Positions 1 to 11,048 of a stretch of 64,000 nt of DNA are shown here, one piece after another. The position numbers were made by a program, and so were the translations under genes. The first letter of the stretch is position 1. Each line of letters starts with the position of its first letter. The notes under the pieces are model-generated. The model had not been told where the DNA came from. It made no database searches and worked only from the letters and a program-made list of their open reading frames with translations. Source of the DNA: Ceratothoa steindachneri (lineage: Eukaryota; Arthropoda; Malacostraca; Isopoda; Cymothoidae); assembly GCA_963969495.1 (NCBI GenBank), contig OZ018333.1, positions 18,383,937 through 18,447,936 of the forward strand. The letters are read 5' to 3'.

Positions 1-1713
1 TGTTATATTTTGGACACTTCACACATGGCTCTTCAGTTGCTATATTAGAATGGGATGAGGTGATTGTTGTAAGTCACAAGACCAAATAATATGTAAAGTC
101 TTTCAGGATAATATTCAGGCCTTAGAAATATATAAGGCTCAGAGTATAATCCCTTGAGTTATAACACCATTAGTACAGTTTTTACTACTAAAAATGCGGC
201 CTAGGTCTTCTGAAGTTTCATTAACAAACAAATGGACAATATTCATTTTAAGACATTAATGATTTTTAAATTTTCAAAGATATAAATCTTTTTAATTCTT
301 CAATAATATTCAGTGATATCATTTTTACCTTCTGTAACTTAATAACGTAGTTATTCATTTTGTAAAGATATGTTATTTTGTTGAATTTAAATCTTTCTGT
401 ACCCTTAGCCGTATTTCCTTCAATTTTTTGCCTGACTAGTTAGCCAATAGCATGTTATGTTATATCTGTAGACGGTCTGTGTCTGTGTCTTTTGACTGAT
501 TTTCCAATACGATGCTTTGTTATATTTTGGACACTTCACACATGGCTCTTCAGTTGCTATATTAGAATGGGATGAGGTGATTGTTGTAAGTCACAAGACC
601 AAATAATATGTAAAGTCTTTCAGGATAATATTCAGGCCTTAGAAATATATAAGGCTCAGAGTATAATCCCTTGAGTTATAACACCATTAGTACAGTTTTT
701 ACTACTAAAAATGCGGCCTAGGTCTTCTGAAGTTTCATTAACAAACAAATGGACAATATTCATTTTAAGACATTAATGATTTTTAAATTTTCAAAGATAT
801 AAATCTTTTTAATTCTTCAATAATATTCAGTGATATCATTTTTACCTTCTGTAACTTAATAACGTAGTTATTCATTTTGTAAAGATATGTTATTTTGTTG
901 AATTTAAATCTTTCTGTACCCTTAGCCGTATTTCCTTCAATTTTTTGCCTGACTAGTTAGCCAATAGCATGTTATGTTATATCTGTAGACGGTCTGTGTC
1001 TGTGTCTTTTGACTGATTTTCCAATACGATGCTTTGTTATATTTTGGACACTTCACACATGGCTCTTCAGTTGCTATATTAGAATGGGATGAGGTGATTG
1101 TTGTAAGTCACAAGACCAAATAATATGTAAAGTCTTTCAGGATAATATTCAGGCCTTAGAAATATATAAGGCTCAGAGTATAATCCCTTGAGTTATAACA
1201 CCATTAGTACAGTTTTTACTACTAAAAATGCGGCCTAGGTCTTCTGAAGTTTCATTAACAAACAAATGGACAATATTCATTTTAAGACATTAATGATTTT
1301 TAAATTTTCAAAGATATAAATCTTTTTAATTCTTCAATAATATTCAGTGATATCATTTTTACCTTCTGTAACTTAATAACGTAGTTATTCATTTTGTAAA
1401 GATATGTTATTTTGTTGAATTTAAATCTTTCTGTACCCTTAGCCGTATTTCCTTCAATTTTTTGCCTGACTAGTTAGCCAATAGCATGTTATGTTATATC
1501 TGTAGACGGTCTGTGTCTGTGTCTTTTGACTGATTTTCCAATACGATGCTTTGTTATATTTTGGACACTTCACACATGGCTCTTCAGTTGCTATATTAGA
1601 ATGGGATGAGGTGATTGTTGTAAGTCACAAGACCAAATAATATGTAAAGTCTTTCAGGATAATATTCAGGCCTTAGAAATATATAAGGCTCAGAGTATAA
1701 TCCCTTGAGTTAT
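1..1713. repeat. Satellite array, 517-bp monomer
   Basis: The same AT-rich unit starts at 1, 518, 1035 and 1552, giving an exact 517-bp period. Three full monomers are followed by a 162-bp partial one that ends at 1713, where the sequence changes abruptly. I found no differences between monomers by eye. The array is cut by the window start, so its true size is unknown. No open reading frame of note lies within the monomer. Confidence 0.95.
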
Positions 1714-2316
1714 TGAATTCCCTACTTGCTGTAGGAATTGCAAATTTAGGCAAGATTCTAAATTTTATTTTACTGTAATATAATTGCAAAGGATTTGAAA
1801 GGCAGTAAAACCACATGCAAATTTCAGTTAGTGCATTTAAGGGCACATGGCTTTCTAATGCCTGCATTTGACCAAGTGCTAGCCTCTAGTTTATAAACTT
1901 TTCTATACAAAACAATGTTTCAGCGAGAAGCAGAGGAAAATATCATTAAGGTATGGTTAGGTCTGGTTCTGATTCTTGATCTTTTAAATGAATTTGTAAA
2001 TGTTTTTTTCTTATGCAGTTTTATGTGTACTTTTAAGATCTGAAACTTGCTCCTGCTGGAAGTCTATACTTTTCCTTTTATGGACCTTCAATCAATTATG
2101 GGGAAAAGTACCTATTCATTTCTGGGAAAAATGAGTGGCATCTGAAAAGTATACCTAATACTACATAAAAAACATTTTTGAGTTCTTAGAAGAGATGTCT
2201 TAAAATGAATATTTACCAAACAAATGAACAAACTTACAAACCAAAATACTAAAAAGAAGTATGTCATATGTGCACCCAAACATTTGAAAATAGCTAAAAT
2301 ATAGCTAGAAAACCCC
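1714..2316. other. AT-rich spacer, nothing recognised
   Basis: No convincing coding sequence, RNA gene or repeat structure was seen here; short chance open frames only. Confidence 0.5.
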
Positions 2317-2640
2317 CTAATAAATTGTGCACCCATAATCTAACCAATTACCTTTCTCTTGCATCGCTTTGGACAGAAATTGTCCCTTTCTCATCTTGTA
2401 TGAAAAATAGCAAATGTCCTTATGCACCACCAACCTGATGAGCTTTTCATCCACATCTTTATTCATTGCACTGGCACACGTCGACTTTCTGGGATCATTG
2501 TTGATGATGTGGATTTCAGCCACAAATTCCATCATTCTGATGCGTGTCAGATGGGTTTTCCTCTCTGCTGTCACCTTGCTGATGTTGAAGTTTGAAATTT
2601 CCTTGTTTGTCCTTCCACTGCAGATTCCAAGAAGGACTCC
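2317..2640 (-). pseudogene. Tc1/mariner-type transposase N-terminal fragment
   Basis: A minus-strand open frame without a clear ATG reads from about 2640 to 2317. It contains a helix-turn-helix-like stretch followed by VVHKDI and MRKGQFLS. From memory of the family, a basic helix-turn-helix followed by a V-H-(K/E)-D-(L/I) and M-R-(R/K)-G-Q-F string occurs in one arthropod group of IS630/Tc1/mariner transposases, just before the catalytic domain. No DDE/D residues follow, so this would be a truncated remnant. It lies on the same strand as the Tigger remnant next to it but does not look like part of that protein. Assignment is tentative. Confidence 0.35.
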
Positions 2641-2759
2641 ATGCCTCTTCTACAAATTAATCAGTTTAAATTTTTAAATAAGTCAATTATTCTGCAGAAA
2701 AATAAAACAAAAAGGTTATTGTTTTTAAGAAGAAAAAGGCAGACATTAAAGGTAAAAAT

Positions 2760-3385
2760 ATATAAAATAATCAGTTGAAAATTGTGAACCAATACCATCT
2801 GCACCCTGTATATAGCACTTTCACTAATTAAGGCCAACAAATCACTATGTAACTGCCTAAGCCTTTGCACAAATTATTCCTTCATTAATACTATCTCTAG
2901 CCAGCTATTTTTCATTTATCCAAACTAACAACAGTTTTCTATTTCTTCTAGCACTTTAGATCTTTGTTTTATTATTACAGTCACTCCTTTAGCAACATCA
3001 ACTTTTTTGTTTTTTAGAATCATGCAGATTGTCAATTTTGCCATATTGCACTGCTTGGCGATGTCAGAAACACGAATGTCATTCTCATGTTTGGCAATAA
3101 TTTCCTGATTTACTTCAATAGTAATACGCTTAGGCTTTTTACTGCTGCTATTACTAACATTTTTCCCCTTGGGTGGAATAATGGTGGTTAAAATAACACA
3201 TAAGAGGGAATAAAGAAAAAAATAATCTTTTTGAATACAATACTCTCACGAACAATGTTTTCACCAATGCACAACTGAGCACAAGATTCCATGGATTGTA
3301 GGTAATGTGTGTTCTTGAACCAAGCTAAAATTTGTTCCCCAAACTAGTTCATGATATGGGGTGTTTATGAACCAAGGTTCTACTG
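2760..3385 (-). mobile_element. pogo/Tigger DNA transposon remnant
   Basis: On the minus strand, 3190-2940 encodes a CENP-B-type N-terminal helix-turn-helix: a lysine-rich start, then KRITIEVNQEIIAKHEND, VSDIAKQCN and ILKNKK, then AKGVTV and KQRSKVLEE. A frameshift follows, and the next frame gives VWINEK, a stop, then ICAKA and RQLHSDL. This order is the normal start of Tigger/pogo transposases. The minus-strand 5' end is at 3385, where a terminal repeat beginning CAGTAGAACCTTGGTTC abuts a TA dinucleotide at 3386-3387, as expected for this superfamily. Several stops and frameshifts show it is dead. The other terminus was not located, so the left boundary is approximate. Confidence 0.75.
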
Positions 3386-3454
3386 TATACACAAGTTTGT
3401 ATATTCATTATTTTGAATAATATTGTATAGTTATATTATCCTTCCTGGCTTAAA

Positions 3455-3735
3455 GGCATATTAAACTTTTGAGAGTTGATTTTTAAAAAGATTTGTGGGC
3501 TCGTCTTGTGCAGAAGGTTGCATATGTTCTTTCCACATATGCTGGTCTAGCTTACTTTGGAGTAAATTCAAACTATAGCTATTTACAACATTACTAGGCA
3601 ATGCTACCCCCAAATCAATGGCTCTATTATTGAAATATTTTCTCATCTAACCTGTATCTAGATTTTCTAATTTTCAAACAGTGACCCCTTGTATCATCAG
3701 TCTTCAGCTTAAATAGGTAGCTGTAGACCTTTGCA
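3455..3735 (-). pseudogene. LINE reverse transcriptase C-terminal remnant
   Basis: Reading the minus strand from about 3735, one frame gives TDDTRGHCLKIRKSRYRLDE. After a frameshift near 3645 the next frame gives KYFNNRAIDLG, LPSNVVNS and KLDQHM. The succession TRGH..K.RKSR, then (F)F..R.(V/I)..W..LP..VV, then ..LD is the familiar tail of non-LTR reverse transcriptases of the CR1/Jockey/RTE kind. Only this tail survives, consistent with a severely 5'-truncated and decayed insertion. The clade cannot be told from this much sequence. Confidence 0.6.
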
Positions 3736-3760
3736 CTTAAAATTCTAGTAAAAAATGGAA

Positions 3761-4972
3761 TAAAATAAAATCTATCAATATATTAATTAAAAGTTGTTAG
3801 CCATTCTTGCAGTGCCTAGAATTTGGGCTTTTCCATGATTCTTGATCTTTTTCTTTCAAGTTCAGTGCCTATTTTAATGCAAATTCCTCATTCTGCACAT
3901 TCCCTCTCCCTTACAAATAATTTTCTGTCAATTTTCCCATGATTGTGGGGAACATTTTCAGTGTATAAATACATGTTATCATACAATGGCTCTATCATTC
4001 ATGTTATACAATATAAGCATCTGAAAGACGAAAGAAAAGGGGGGAGCAAAGTATATGCAATTTTTACATTTTTCTAAATTTTATTTTTCCTTTTGATTTT
4101 AGTTTTTTTTTGTGTTAGTACATAAATTGAACCAGGCAATGGTTTTGCCACTCCTCCCTACGGGGGGAGCTTGCGCTTCGCTACTAAGATTAAAATTTAA
4201 AATCTAGAAAAAAGCAGCCATGGTTAAATTTTTATAAATTTTTTGAACTTCGCCAATTATAATAATTTTAAAAATGAACTCTGAACTAAATTTCCCCTCC
4301 TTCAAAATATCACGTTGCTAAAATATAGTTATAGAAGAAGATATATCAAAATAAATTTTCTGAACTTCATCATTTGTAAGTAATTCTTTGGGTTTTAAAA
4401 AGTTCACAAAATTTCGATATATTTATTTCTGAACTTCACTATTTTGGTTTTTGATATTATAAAAGAATTATTAGAAATAACTTTGCTAAAAAAAACATAA
4501 GTCATAACCAAACTAAGGTGAAATTATTACTCAAATACTAAAAAAAAAAAATCAATCCCCTTCTTAAATTATAGAATTAGTGATGATGATATTGAAGAGC
4601 ATAAAAAATGAATTCCTTGCATCCTCTCTTCCAGGATTTCTTCCCTTAGCATATTTTATTTTATGACTTCAAGTTTAAAAGAAATATTGGAGTTGAAAGC
4701 TTACTCAGACTAAACCCCAAGAAGTATTTTTGAACTTATAATAAATATAAAAAGACTAATAATAATTCAAGGTGTTTGTGAAAAGTATGGAACTGCTTGT
4801 GTGATAGAACTGTGCCAAATCATATCTTCACTAAGTTTATCTAAATAGAAACATTTGTTATGGAGACTACCACCAATATATTTGTCAATAAAGTACAGGA
4901 ATGTAAAAAAGTAAGTTGTCCTATTTTTTATATTTATATCATCCATATTCTCTAATAAATTTCTTATATAGC
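3761..4972. other. AT-rich spacer, nothing recognised
   Basis: Very AT-rich with loosely repeated TGAACTTC-like motifs around 4230-4440 and one short GC-rich blip near 4148-4185. No gene supported. Confidence 0.5.
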
Positions 4973-5089
4973 ACATCTAAATGATTTATTTTCTAGCTTT
5001 TATACCAATAGGTCATACTATAGTACATCTAAATGTACTACATCTAAATGATTTATTTTCTAGCTTTTATGCCAATAGGTCATGCTATA
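4973..5089. repeat. Short tandem duplication (68-bp period)
   Basis: A stretch of about 49 bp starting CATCTAAATGATTTATTTTC at 4973 recurs at 5041 with only two obvious differences. A short spacer containing a further CATCTAAATGTA separates the copies. Confidence 0.8.
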
Positions 5090-5125
5090 TGAGCCATAAG
5101 TGGCACAGTGATGTGCTTTCCTAGC

Positions 5126-5150
5126 TGCCATGCTGACAGGAATCAGTACC
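5126..5150 (+). other. Possible LINE 5'-end scrap
   Basis: The stretch CTAGCTGCCATGCTGACAGG resembles the 5' end of the LINE family below (CCTGGCCGCCGTGCTGACGG in copy C at 22855). Only about 25 bp match, so it may be a fossil 5' end left after deletion or insertion, or chance. Confidence 0.3.
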
Positions 5151-5151
5151 G

Positions 5152-5460
5152 GTGTAGCGGGCCGAAAATCTAGACTAACCCCAATCGATCCAACCCGCTT
5201 CCTACACTAATTTGGACATGAGAAATCGAAGGAGAATGAAACGGATTGTATATACAGTTCCTTTACTTACAAAAAAAGTACAATAATATTTACAATAGAG
5301 AGGGGTTATTAAATTGGAGATCTTGTTACTATTCACACAAAAATCTACAGCTAAATTTCCTATATATACAATCAAAAAATAAATAAATCCTACTTAGGAA
5401 TATTAGCAATCAATCCTAAGAAACAATTCTATGCAAAATCGAACAACCCCCCCAAAATAT
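5152..5460. mobile_element. LTR-like sequence, partial
   Basis: The stretch starts TGTAGCG, as does the Gypsy LTR at 34352, and both share a CTAGA..TAA.CCCC.A.TCGATCCAA block soon after. A TG start followed by such a block suggests a related LTR. No matching CA end or short target duplication could be fixed, so the right boundary is arbitrary, and whether it is a solo LTR is unknown. Confidence 0.3.
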
Positions 5461-6424
5461 GGACTACAACACTCAATAACCAACAAAAGAAGACCACGTG
5501 GTACAACAAAATCTTCATATACAAAACAAACTAGCGCCTCCAAGCTTGAGCTAAGATAACTGACCTTGTCACAGTTATATGGCCATTATAAGCCCTCCTT
5601 CATTAAAGCTGTACTATTTTAAACTCAACCAAGTCAGACAGAATATGGCCTTGAACTTTGTCAAATACTATTGGCCTTTATTAATTAACAATAATAAATA
5701 GTTAGGTTTGAATACAGGGGTAATTTACAAGGTTTTCTTTTTCTATATTTCCAGAATATGGTGCCTGGAAAGAAAGAAAAAAAACATTTAATAATAACAT
5801 GGAAATCAATTTTATACATAAAACAAACAAACAAAAGAAAAACAAAACCCATTTCCATTCACACACACATTCTTACAGAGAGAGGGAGAGGGTATTGGGA
5901 AAAAGGGTGAGAGAATGGCCCTTCACACACACACTCACATTCGCTCCACCATACCGGGTCCTATTCAAGCTTAGCTTCTCTTGGGTTAAACTCCAATTTC
6001 GGCCCTTGACTACCAACTCTCCTCATTTCCCCCAACCATTTGTCTAAGCTTAAGGACCTGACCAGCTACCTCTTGCTGTGTCAGAAGAGATGCTTGGAAC
6101 CTTTCTTAAACATTGCCTACAGGTTTTAAGAAACCAAAACTCGGGTCCTGGGCATTGGGGCATGATTAATGGGAAAATTGGTTTGGTCGCACCTCCTGGC
6201 ACGACCACCCCACCGGGATGCATTCCATAGAATACTTGGAAGTATTCTATGCAAAGTTAAGTTGCATTTGAACCTCCAGTTCACTTCCCATCCAATGTAT
6301 GTGCTGCTAGCATGGTGAGGGGGGCTACTATAAACTCAGAGCATGCAACAGTTTCCCTTCACCCTAACGTGATACCTCAGGATAGTCTCACTGAAGGCGC
6401 AGCTCCACTTAATAATTGTTGTAA
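5461..6424. other. Spacer, no gene recognised
   Basis: Moderately AT-rich with purine-rich and CA-rich patches (5830-5945). Open frames here are short and featureless. Part may belong to the LTR-like sequence to the left. Confidence 0.4.
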
Positions 6425-6540
6425 TGTTGACAGGGCCTACAGTACAAGCTGTAGGATCAAAGGTTTCCTCCTAAGCGGCGCAGGGGGAGGGCAGAGGTTA
6501 TCTGCTCCTGAGGAGCTATTAATAACACCATGTAGGTATT
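6425..6540 (-). repeat. SINE-like repeat, inverted relative to the one at 7388
   Basis: The block containing CTACAGTACAAGCTGTAGGAT is related to the reverse complement of 7430-7550, where CTACAACACAGGCTGTAGGA occurs, followed in both by AAAGG(C/T)TT(C/T)C(T/C)CC and a CTATTAATAACACC-like end. The pair are diverged copies in opposite orientation. Family unknown. Confidence 0.4.
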
Positions 6541-7037
6541 GATGTAACATACACATATATATTTAAATATAAATAAAAGCTTTGATTAAAATAACTTTGA
6601 ATGGTACGAGTACCAAAGTTTTGGAGTATCACATTCTATCTTCCAGCTTTATATAGCAGAAAGATGTAAAAGTTAAGCCACATCGGATGTTAGTTCTTGG
6701 ATGGCATCCCATTTCAGGTCAACGTGTCAGCTACCATATGGCATGTTAATTAGTAGGTCCATGCTGAGAAATAAAGACATTTTAAATGAATGTAGATCAG
6801 TGGTAAAACACCTGCCAATAGTGCAGATCAGTGGTAAAAAAAAGATACCATATAAAAATCACCTGTGGACCTTCCCAGGGGATGTGGTTACATTACTGAT
6901 GGTCATCTGGTTCTATGAGAAGTTAGGAAGTAATTTGAAATTTATTATTTTATTTTTGACAAAAGAATATTGCATCATCCTTTCAATAGTTCATTGTGCT
7001 AAATTGGTCCCTCCTCTGCTAATATTGCCATATTTAT

Positions 7038-7196
7038 TTGACTGTGCAACCCTGACCTAGATCCCTTTCAATACAACTTGACTGTGCCACCCTGTCCTAG
7101 ATCCCTTTCAATACAACTTGACTGTGCCACCCTGTCCTAGATCCCTTTCAATACAACTTGACTGTGCCACCCTGACCTAGATCCCTTCCATACAAC
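7038..7196. repeat. Minisatellite, 40-bp unit, four copies
   Basis: Units begin TTGACTGTGC at 7038, 7078, 7118 and 7158 (exact 40-bp period). The first three spacings are conserved; the last unit has a small change near 7187. Confidence 0.9.
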
Positions 7197-7387
7197 CACC
7201 ATATCTATTTGTGCTATGGCTTAGCTGAGTGAGGACATTGTGAAGTTGAGACACGGTGTGTGCGGTTAGTCATTGCATGGAGTCACCATTCGGGTTGCAT
7301 TCCTGATGGCTGCTGTATGCCATAAATACCTGTGGTTTGGATCCTGCGTTAATCTGTAGGTCCTTTTAAAAGACATATAAGGCATCT

Positions 7388-7560
7388 TAATGAGTGCAGA
7401 TCAGTGGTAAAACTCTACCATTAACTCAGTGGTTGTTGTTGTTTATAACACGGGGAGGAGATTGAATCCCCCTCCCTCTCTGACTACTCGCTAGGTTAAG
7501 GGAGAAAGCCTTTATTCCTACAGCCTGTGTTGTAGTCCCCTCCAACTTTACTACAATTAA
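7388..7560 (+). repeat. tRNA-derived SINE-like repeat
   Basis: The segment has an A-box-like CAGATCAGTGGTAAAACTC and, about 60 bp on, a B-box-like GAGATTGAATCCCC, the order seen in tRNA-derived SINEs transcribed by RNA polymerase III. A further diverged A-box-like GATCAGTGGTAAAAC occurs twice at 6797-6839, suggesting more copies. Boundaries, tail and target duplication were not found. A related copy lies inverted at 6425-6540. Confidence 0.35.
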
Positions 7561-8101
7561 TTGAGGCCATACTTTTTGTGAGATTGTAGTGAGGGACCAA
7601 GTTAGAGTGGAAGTTAGGGGATGGGGGTATATTTTTGTCTCCATTTGTCTGTCAGTAGCCAATATGCAGAAAAAAAATTTAGGAATAAATCTACAATGCA
7701 TTTTTTTGTGTGTTGCTGTGAGCTTTCACATCCTCACCATGAATGAATCGCACACACACATCACAGTGTATGCTAAACACTTCCAACCTGTATCATCCTA
7801 GTGAGATGTTTGAAACATACTCTGAAAGACAGTACAATGGCTGGCCTTCATACTAGGTGCTCCTCCTCTCCCTTCCTAAGCATTCCATGCTACCCTGAGT
7901 GGTTGCCCATATTGCCTATACTTAAATCCACCCCTGGGTATAATAATATAATAATAATGCCTACTAATGTAATACTAAATATTCCTAAGCAATATTCTCA
8001 CTTTGCAAAACATTTTGATTCTTATCATCAAACTTTATTTTAATTCATTCCCATGATGGCTCCCAAAGAGGTAAGAGTAGCTTATACAGGTATTAACTGT
8101 T
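7561..8101. other. Spacer, nothing recognised
   Basis: AT-rich sequence with no supported gene, ending at the insertion site of LINE copy A. Confidence 0.5.
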
Positions 8102-8110
8102 ATGAATGAT
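8102..8110. repeat. Target-site duplication, left copy (ATGAATGAT)
   Basis: This 9-bp word abuts the 5' end of LINE copy A and recurs at 20307-20315, immediately after the A-rich tail of LINE copy B. The two LINE copies therefore sit between one pair of target duplications. Confidence 0.7.
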
Positions 8111-8541
8111 CCTGGCCGCGTGCTGACGGGATCCAGCGCTCCGTCCGGCCCTAGCTTAGCCACTCTTCCTTCCTTCAGATAGCCTGTATTTCTCCCCTAC
8201 TTTGTCGCTTTTCAAACAACCTCTCCCACAGCTTTCTCTGGTCAGCCTCTAATTCCACAGGGTAGATGCTGACCTTCTTCTCAGCCAACCATCCCGGATC
8301 GGGGCTGAGGGGGGAGGGGACAATGTTCCCTAACCCCTGAGCTCCGGTCTGGGGTGGTTGGTTTTTAACAACCTGCTTCATCCCCACCCATACCTTCCTC
8401 ACATCCCTTTTCCTCTCATCTTCAAAATCTATCTTTTTTACGCCGTATTCAAGGTGGAGCCGCCAAGCCGACGGACTGCCAGGCCACCAGGCGGGAGGGG
8501 TGGTCCTAAATGGCGGTGCCTGGCTCTGCCGGGCCTGTAAG

Positions 8542-8574
8542 CACCTCTTGCAGTGCGGGCTACTGCAAGAGGTG
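8542..8574 (+). promoter_or_regulatory. Perfect 13-bp hairpin in LINE 5' UTR
   Basis: CACCTCTTGCAGT pairs perfectly with ACTGCAAGAGGTG across a 7-base loop. The same hairpin is kept in copy C at 23279-23311 with one loop change. It lies about 38 bases before the leader ATG. Role unknown. Confidence 0.7.
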
Positions 8575-8611
8575 GTGAGCGATTGCGTCCCGTAAAACAA
8601 AGAGGGTCACC

Positions 8612-8752
8612 ATGCCCAATGATGAGAAAATAAAAACATCTCCCCTTAATTCTCCCTATAACAATGACGGAGCCGCCCTCGGGCAGCTCCACCGAATAAA
8701 TGGAGGTTCCCCTCCCCTGTGCTTGCACAGGGGACCCTCCATATTTCTCTAA
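8612..8752 (+). CDS. LINE leader ORF (46 codons), starts MPND
   Basis: This is the first ATG-started frame that copies A, C and D share. It begins MPNDEK in A and ends PSIFL before TAA. In copy C the equivalent frame (23349-23492, 47 codons) begins MPNDAQ and ends identically. The downstream gag frame lies in the -1 frame, opens before this ORF ends and has no early ATG, so this leader may be the real entry point for ORF1 by frameshifting, or a regulatory upstream ORF. In the older copy D the leader frame (34864-35175) runs on into gag-related sequence, but D has suffered deletions there. It has no recognised domain. Confidence 0.45.
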   Translation: MPNDEKIKTSPLNSPYNNDGAALGQLHRINGGSPPLCLHRGPSIFL

Positions 8753-11048
8753 CCGGAGAGGAGGCTTACTCCTCTCCTTCGCCTACGGGTGCAGGGGACT
8801 CCCCCTCACCCCCTTCTCTGGAGGTGCTTTCGGGCACCTCCCTTTTTCCAGCGGCAGTCCCCTCTTTTCTTTCCAAGGGGACTGCCAAGAAAGCCAGCAG
8901 GCAGCTCATTGCCGACCGCCCCTCGTGTAAGCGGCTCGGTAGGGCAAACCCCCTTAGGGGGGAGAGGGAAGTCAGGCCCCTTCGGGCGCTTCCCTCAAAA
9001 GACCTGCTGGCAAGAATATTGAACCTTGCCGGGGTTACGGCCTGTGCCTCCCCACACAAGACTAGTGACAATACAGCCAATGGGACCTGCGATGTCTTGG
9101 AAGGGGATGGCCAACTGGAGGCCCCTCCTGTGATGCACATGGTCCTTGAGGAACCCCAGCCTCAGACGGTAGGGCCTTTCATGGGGGATGGGAATCCGGG
9201 CTCGGCGCCAAACACCGAACCCAAAGCCGCCCCTATGCAAGGTCCTCCTCAAATGGATGGGGTCTCTGAGGCAGTACAAGGAGGGGAGGGATCTCCTCCG
9301 ACAGGGGCCCCTACGACTACCAGGACCTTCTCCATTTCGGAGAATGATCTGGCCTGGGGACTTCTGCCGGCGGAGGTGAAAAGCGGGTTCATTCCCCGCC
9401 CTCCTCTCCTAAAAAGAAAAAGACTAAAAAGACTCAAAAGACGAAGAAGACTCGGGGCTCCTCTCCATCCGCGGGGGCTGCGGGGACGGATGGGTCTGCT
9501 ACCACTTTGGTAGGCGACCAAGCCAAGATCGGCACATCCGGCCCCTCTACCCCCTCGTGTGCGGAGCCCATGACTACGACTAAGACCAAGAATGCACAGG
9601 GCGGAGCCTCGATGACATCGGGGCCCCTGATTCAGAGGTTACCTGGCGTTTTCGAGCCCGCTGGCTTCAAACGCTTCCTCGTTATTCGCTCCACTGATGG
9701 CACCATGTTGTCCAAGGGCAACATGATCCATCAGAGGAGAGGATTAGCTAGTGCAATTGGTAGAGAGCCGAAGGTAACCCGTTTCTCGGACGGGAGCCTT
9801 CTGGCGAATGCGGCGAATCCCGCCGAGGCGGCCAAGATAAGTGCTCTTCGGACACTTCATGGCACCCCGGTGAGTGTGACGCCGCACTCTACCATGAACT
9901 TTGTGAAAGGAGTAGTTTATGCGAGGGAACTCGTTGACTACTCCATTGAGGACATCACCCTAGAGCTGGCCGACCATGGGGCGGTCAAGGTCGAACGTGT
10001 GATGAGAAAACAGGGAGGGGCCTCGAGACCCACCCCTACACTCTTCGTCACGTTCGACTGTGACAAGCTCCCTGAGTCGGTGCGTGCCGGTTGGTACCGC
10101 TACCGCGTGAAGGCATTCGTGCCACTGCCGCGGCGGTGCTATTACTGCCACCGCTTCGGCCATACGAATCGATCATGTAGACGTGCAAAATCGGGGTCAC
10201 CCGAAGTATGTGTAAATTGCTCCAAGGTCGCACACGATAAGTCCAAATCGTGTGTGGCCAAGTGTGTCAATTGCGGAGAGCCGCACCCTGCTTCTTCGAA
10301 GACATGTGGTGCATATCTCCTGGAGAAAGAAATCCTGGCCGTTCAGGCCCAGGATCGACTCTCATTCCGCGAGGCAAAGGACTTGGTCCTGGCGCGCCCG
10401 GCTCTGCCTGGGACGTCATATGCCTCAATAGTTAGAAAGGCACCCTCTGCTCCTGGCCCATCCAGGCCAACGAGCACGGTTGTTTCCGCGCCCATTCGGA
10501 GCCCTTCTGTGGGCTCTACCCAACCTGGGCGCTCCCCTGGTAAAGCTGGCGGCAAAAAGGGTTCATACCCTGCCCCGGCTAAAACCAGGGCTCCCCCCTC
10601 TTCCCCCAGCGTGACCGTTTCGCGTAAAGCGAAACGGCCACGCGCCTCCACCGAGTCGTTAGACTCACAGGAGGCAACACCCCTGAAGATGGTCGCTAGG
10701 CCATCTTCCGGGGTTCCTAAAGCTGTTCCCCGAAAGGAGGACAGCAACAAAGGAGCTTCGGCCCCTTTGCCCACGCCCCGAGGTGGAGCGAGTGGCTCGG
10801 AGACGGTGGTTCCTCGAAAAGAGGGCCCCCCGCCTCCGAAGCCGCAACGCCCGCCTAAAGTTTCGAGGCGGAGGGAGGAAAAGACTCGCATGGCGAGCCC
10901 AACCTCCCCCAATAAGTCCTCGAAGGCGACAGCGCCTTCAGCGCTTTGTCCGGCCAACAGCGCCCGGGGTTCTGCCCCCGGGAAGCGTACGGCCATTCCC
11001 GTGAGGGTCTTCAATTCGAGGAGGGCCCCCGCGTCTCCTCCGAGCTAG
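8668..11048 (+). pseudogene. LINE ORF1, gag-like RNA-binding protein (copy A, frameshifted)
   Basis: The gag-like protein binds the element RNA and forms the retrotransposition particle. A proline- and serine-rich N-terminal part reads to about 9350. There copy A lacks roughly 20 bp present in copies C and D (the GCTGAGGCTGG-like stretch), which throws the frame off. Downstream, 9507-11048 is open and contains a core with VERVMRKQGG and LFVTFDC, then three cysteine motifs: CYYCHRFGHTNRSC (near 10138), CVNCSKVAHDKSKSC (near 10210) and CVNCGEPHPASSKTC (near 10264). A long basic, proline-rich tail follows and ends at TAG 11048. Copy B keeps the frame continuous across the lost region, so the break is specific to A. 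No ATG opens the N-terminal frame. Confidence 0.85.

Noticed and set aside
5799..6047. 82-codon open frame rich in H/K/R
   Set aside because: Arises from CA-rich and purine-rich simple sequence.
6701..7060. 119-codon open frame
   Set aside because: Overlaps repeat-like DNA with SINE-like words; no family resemblance and no neighbouring support.
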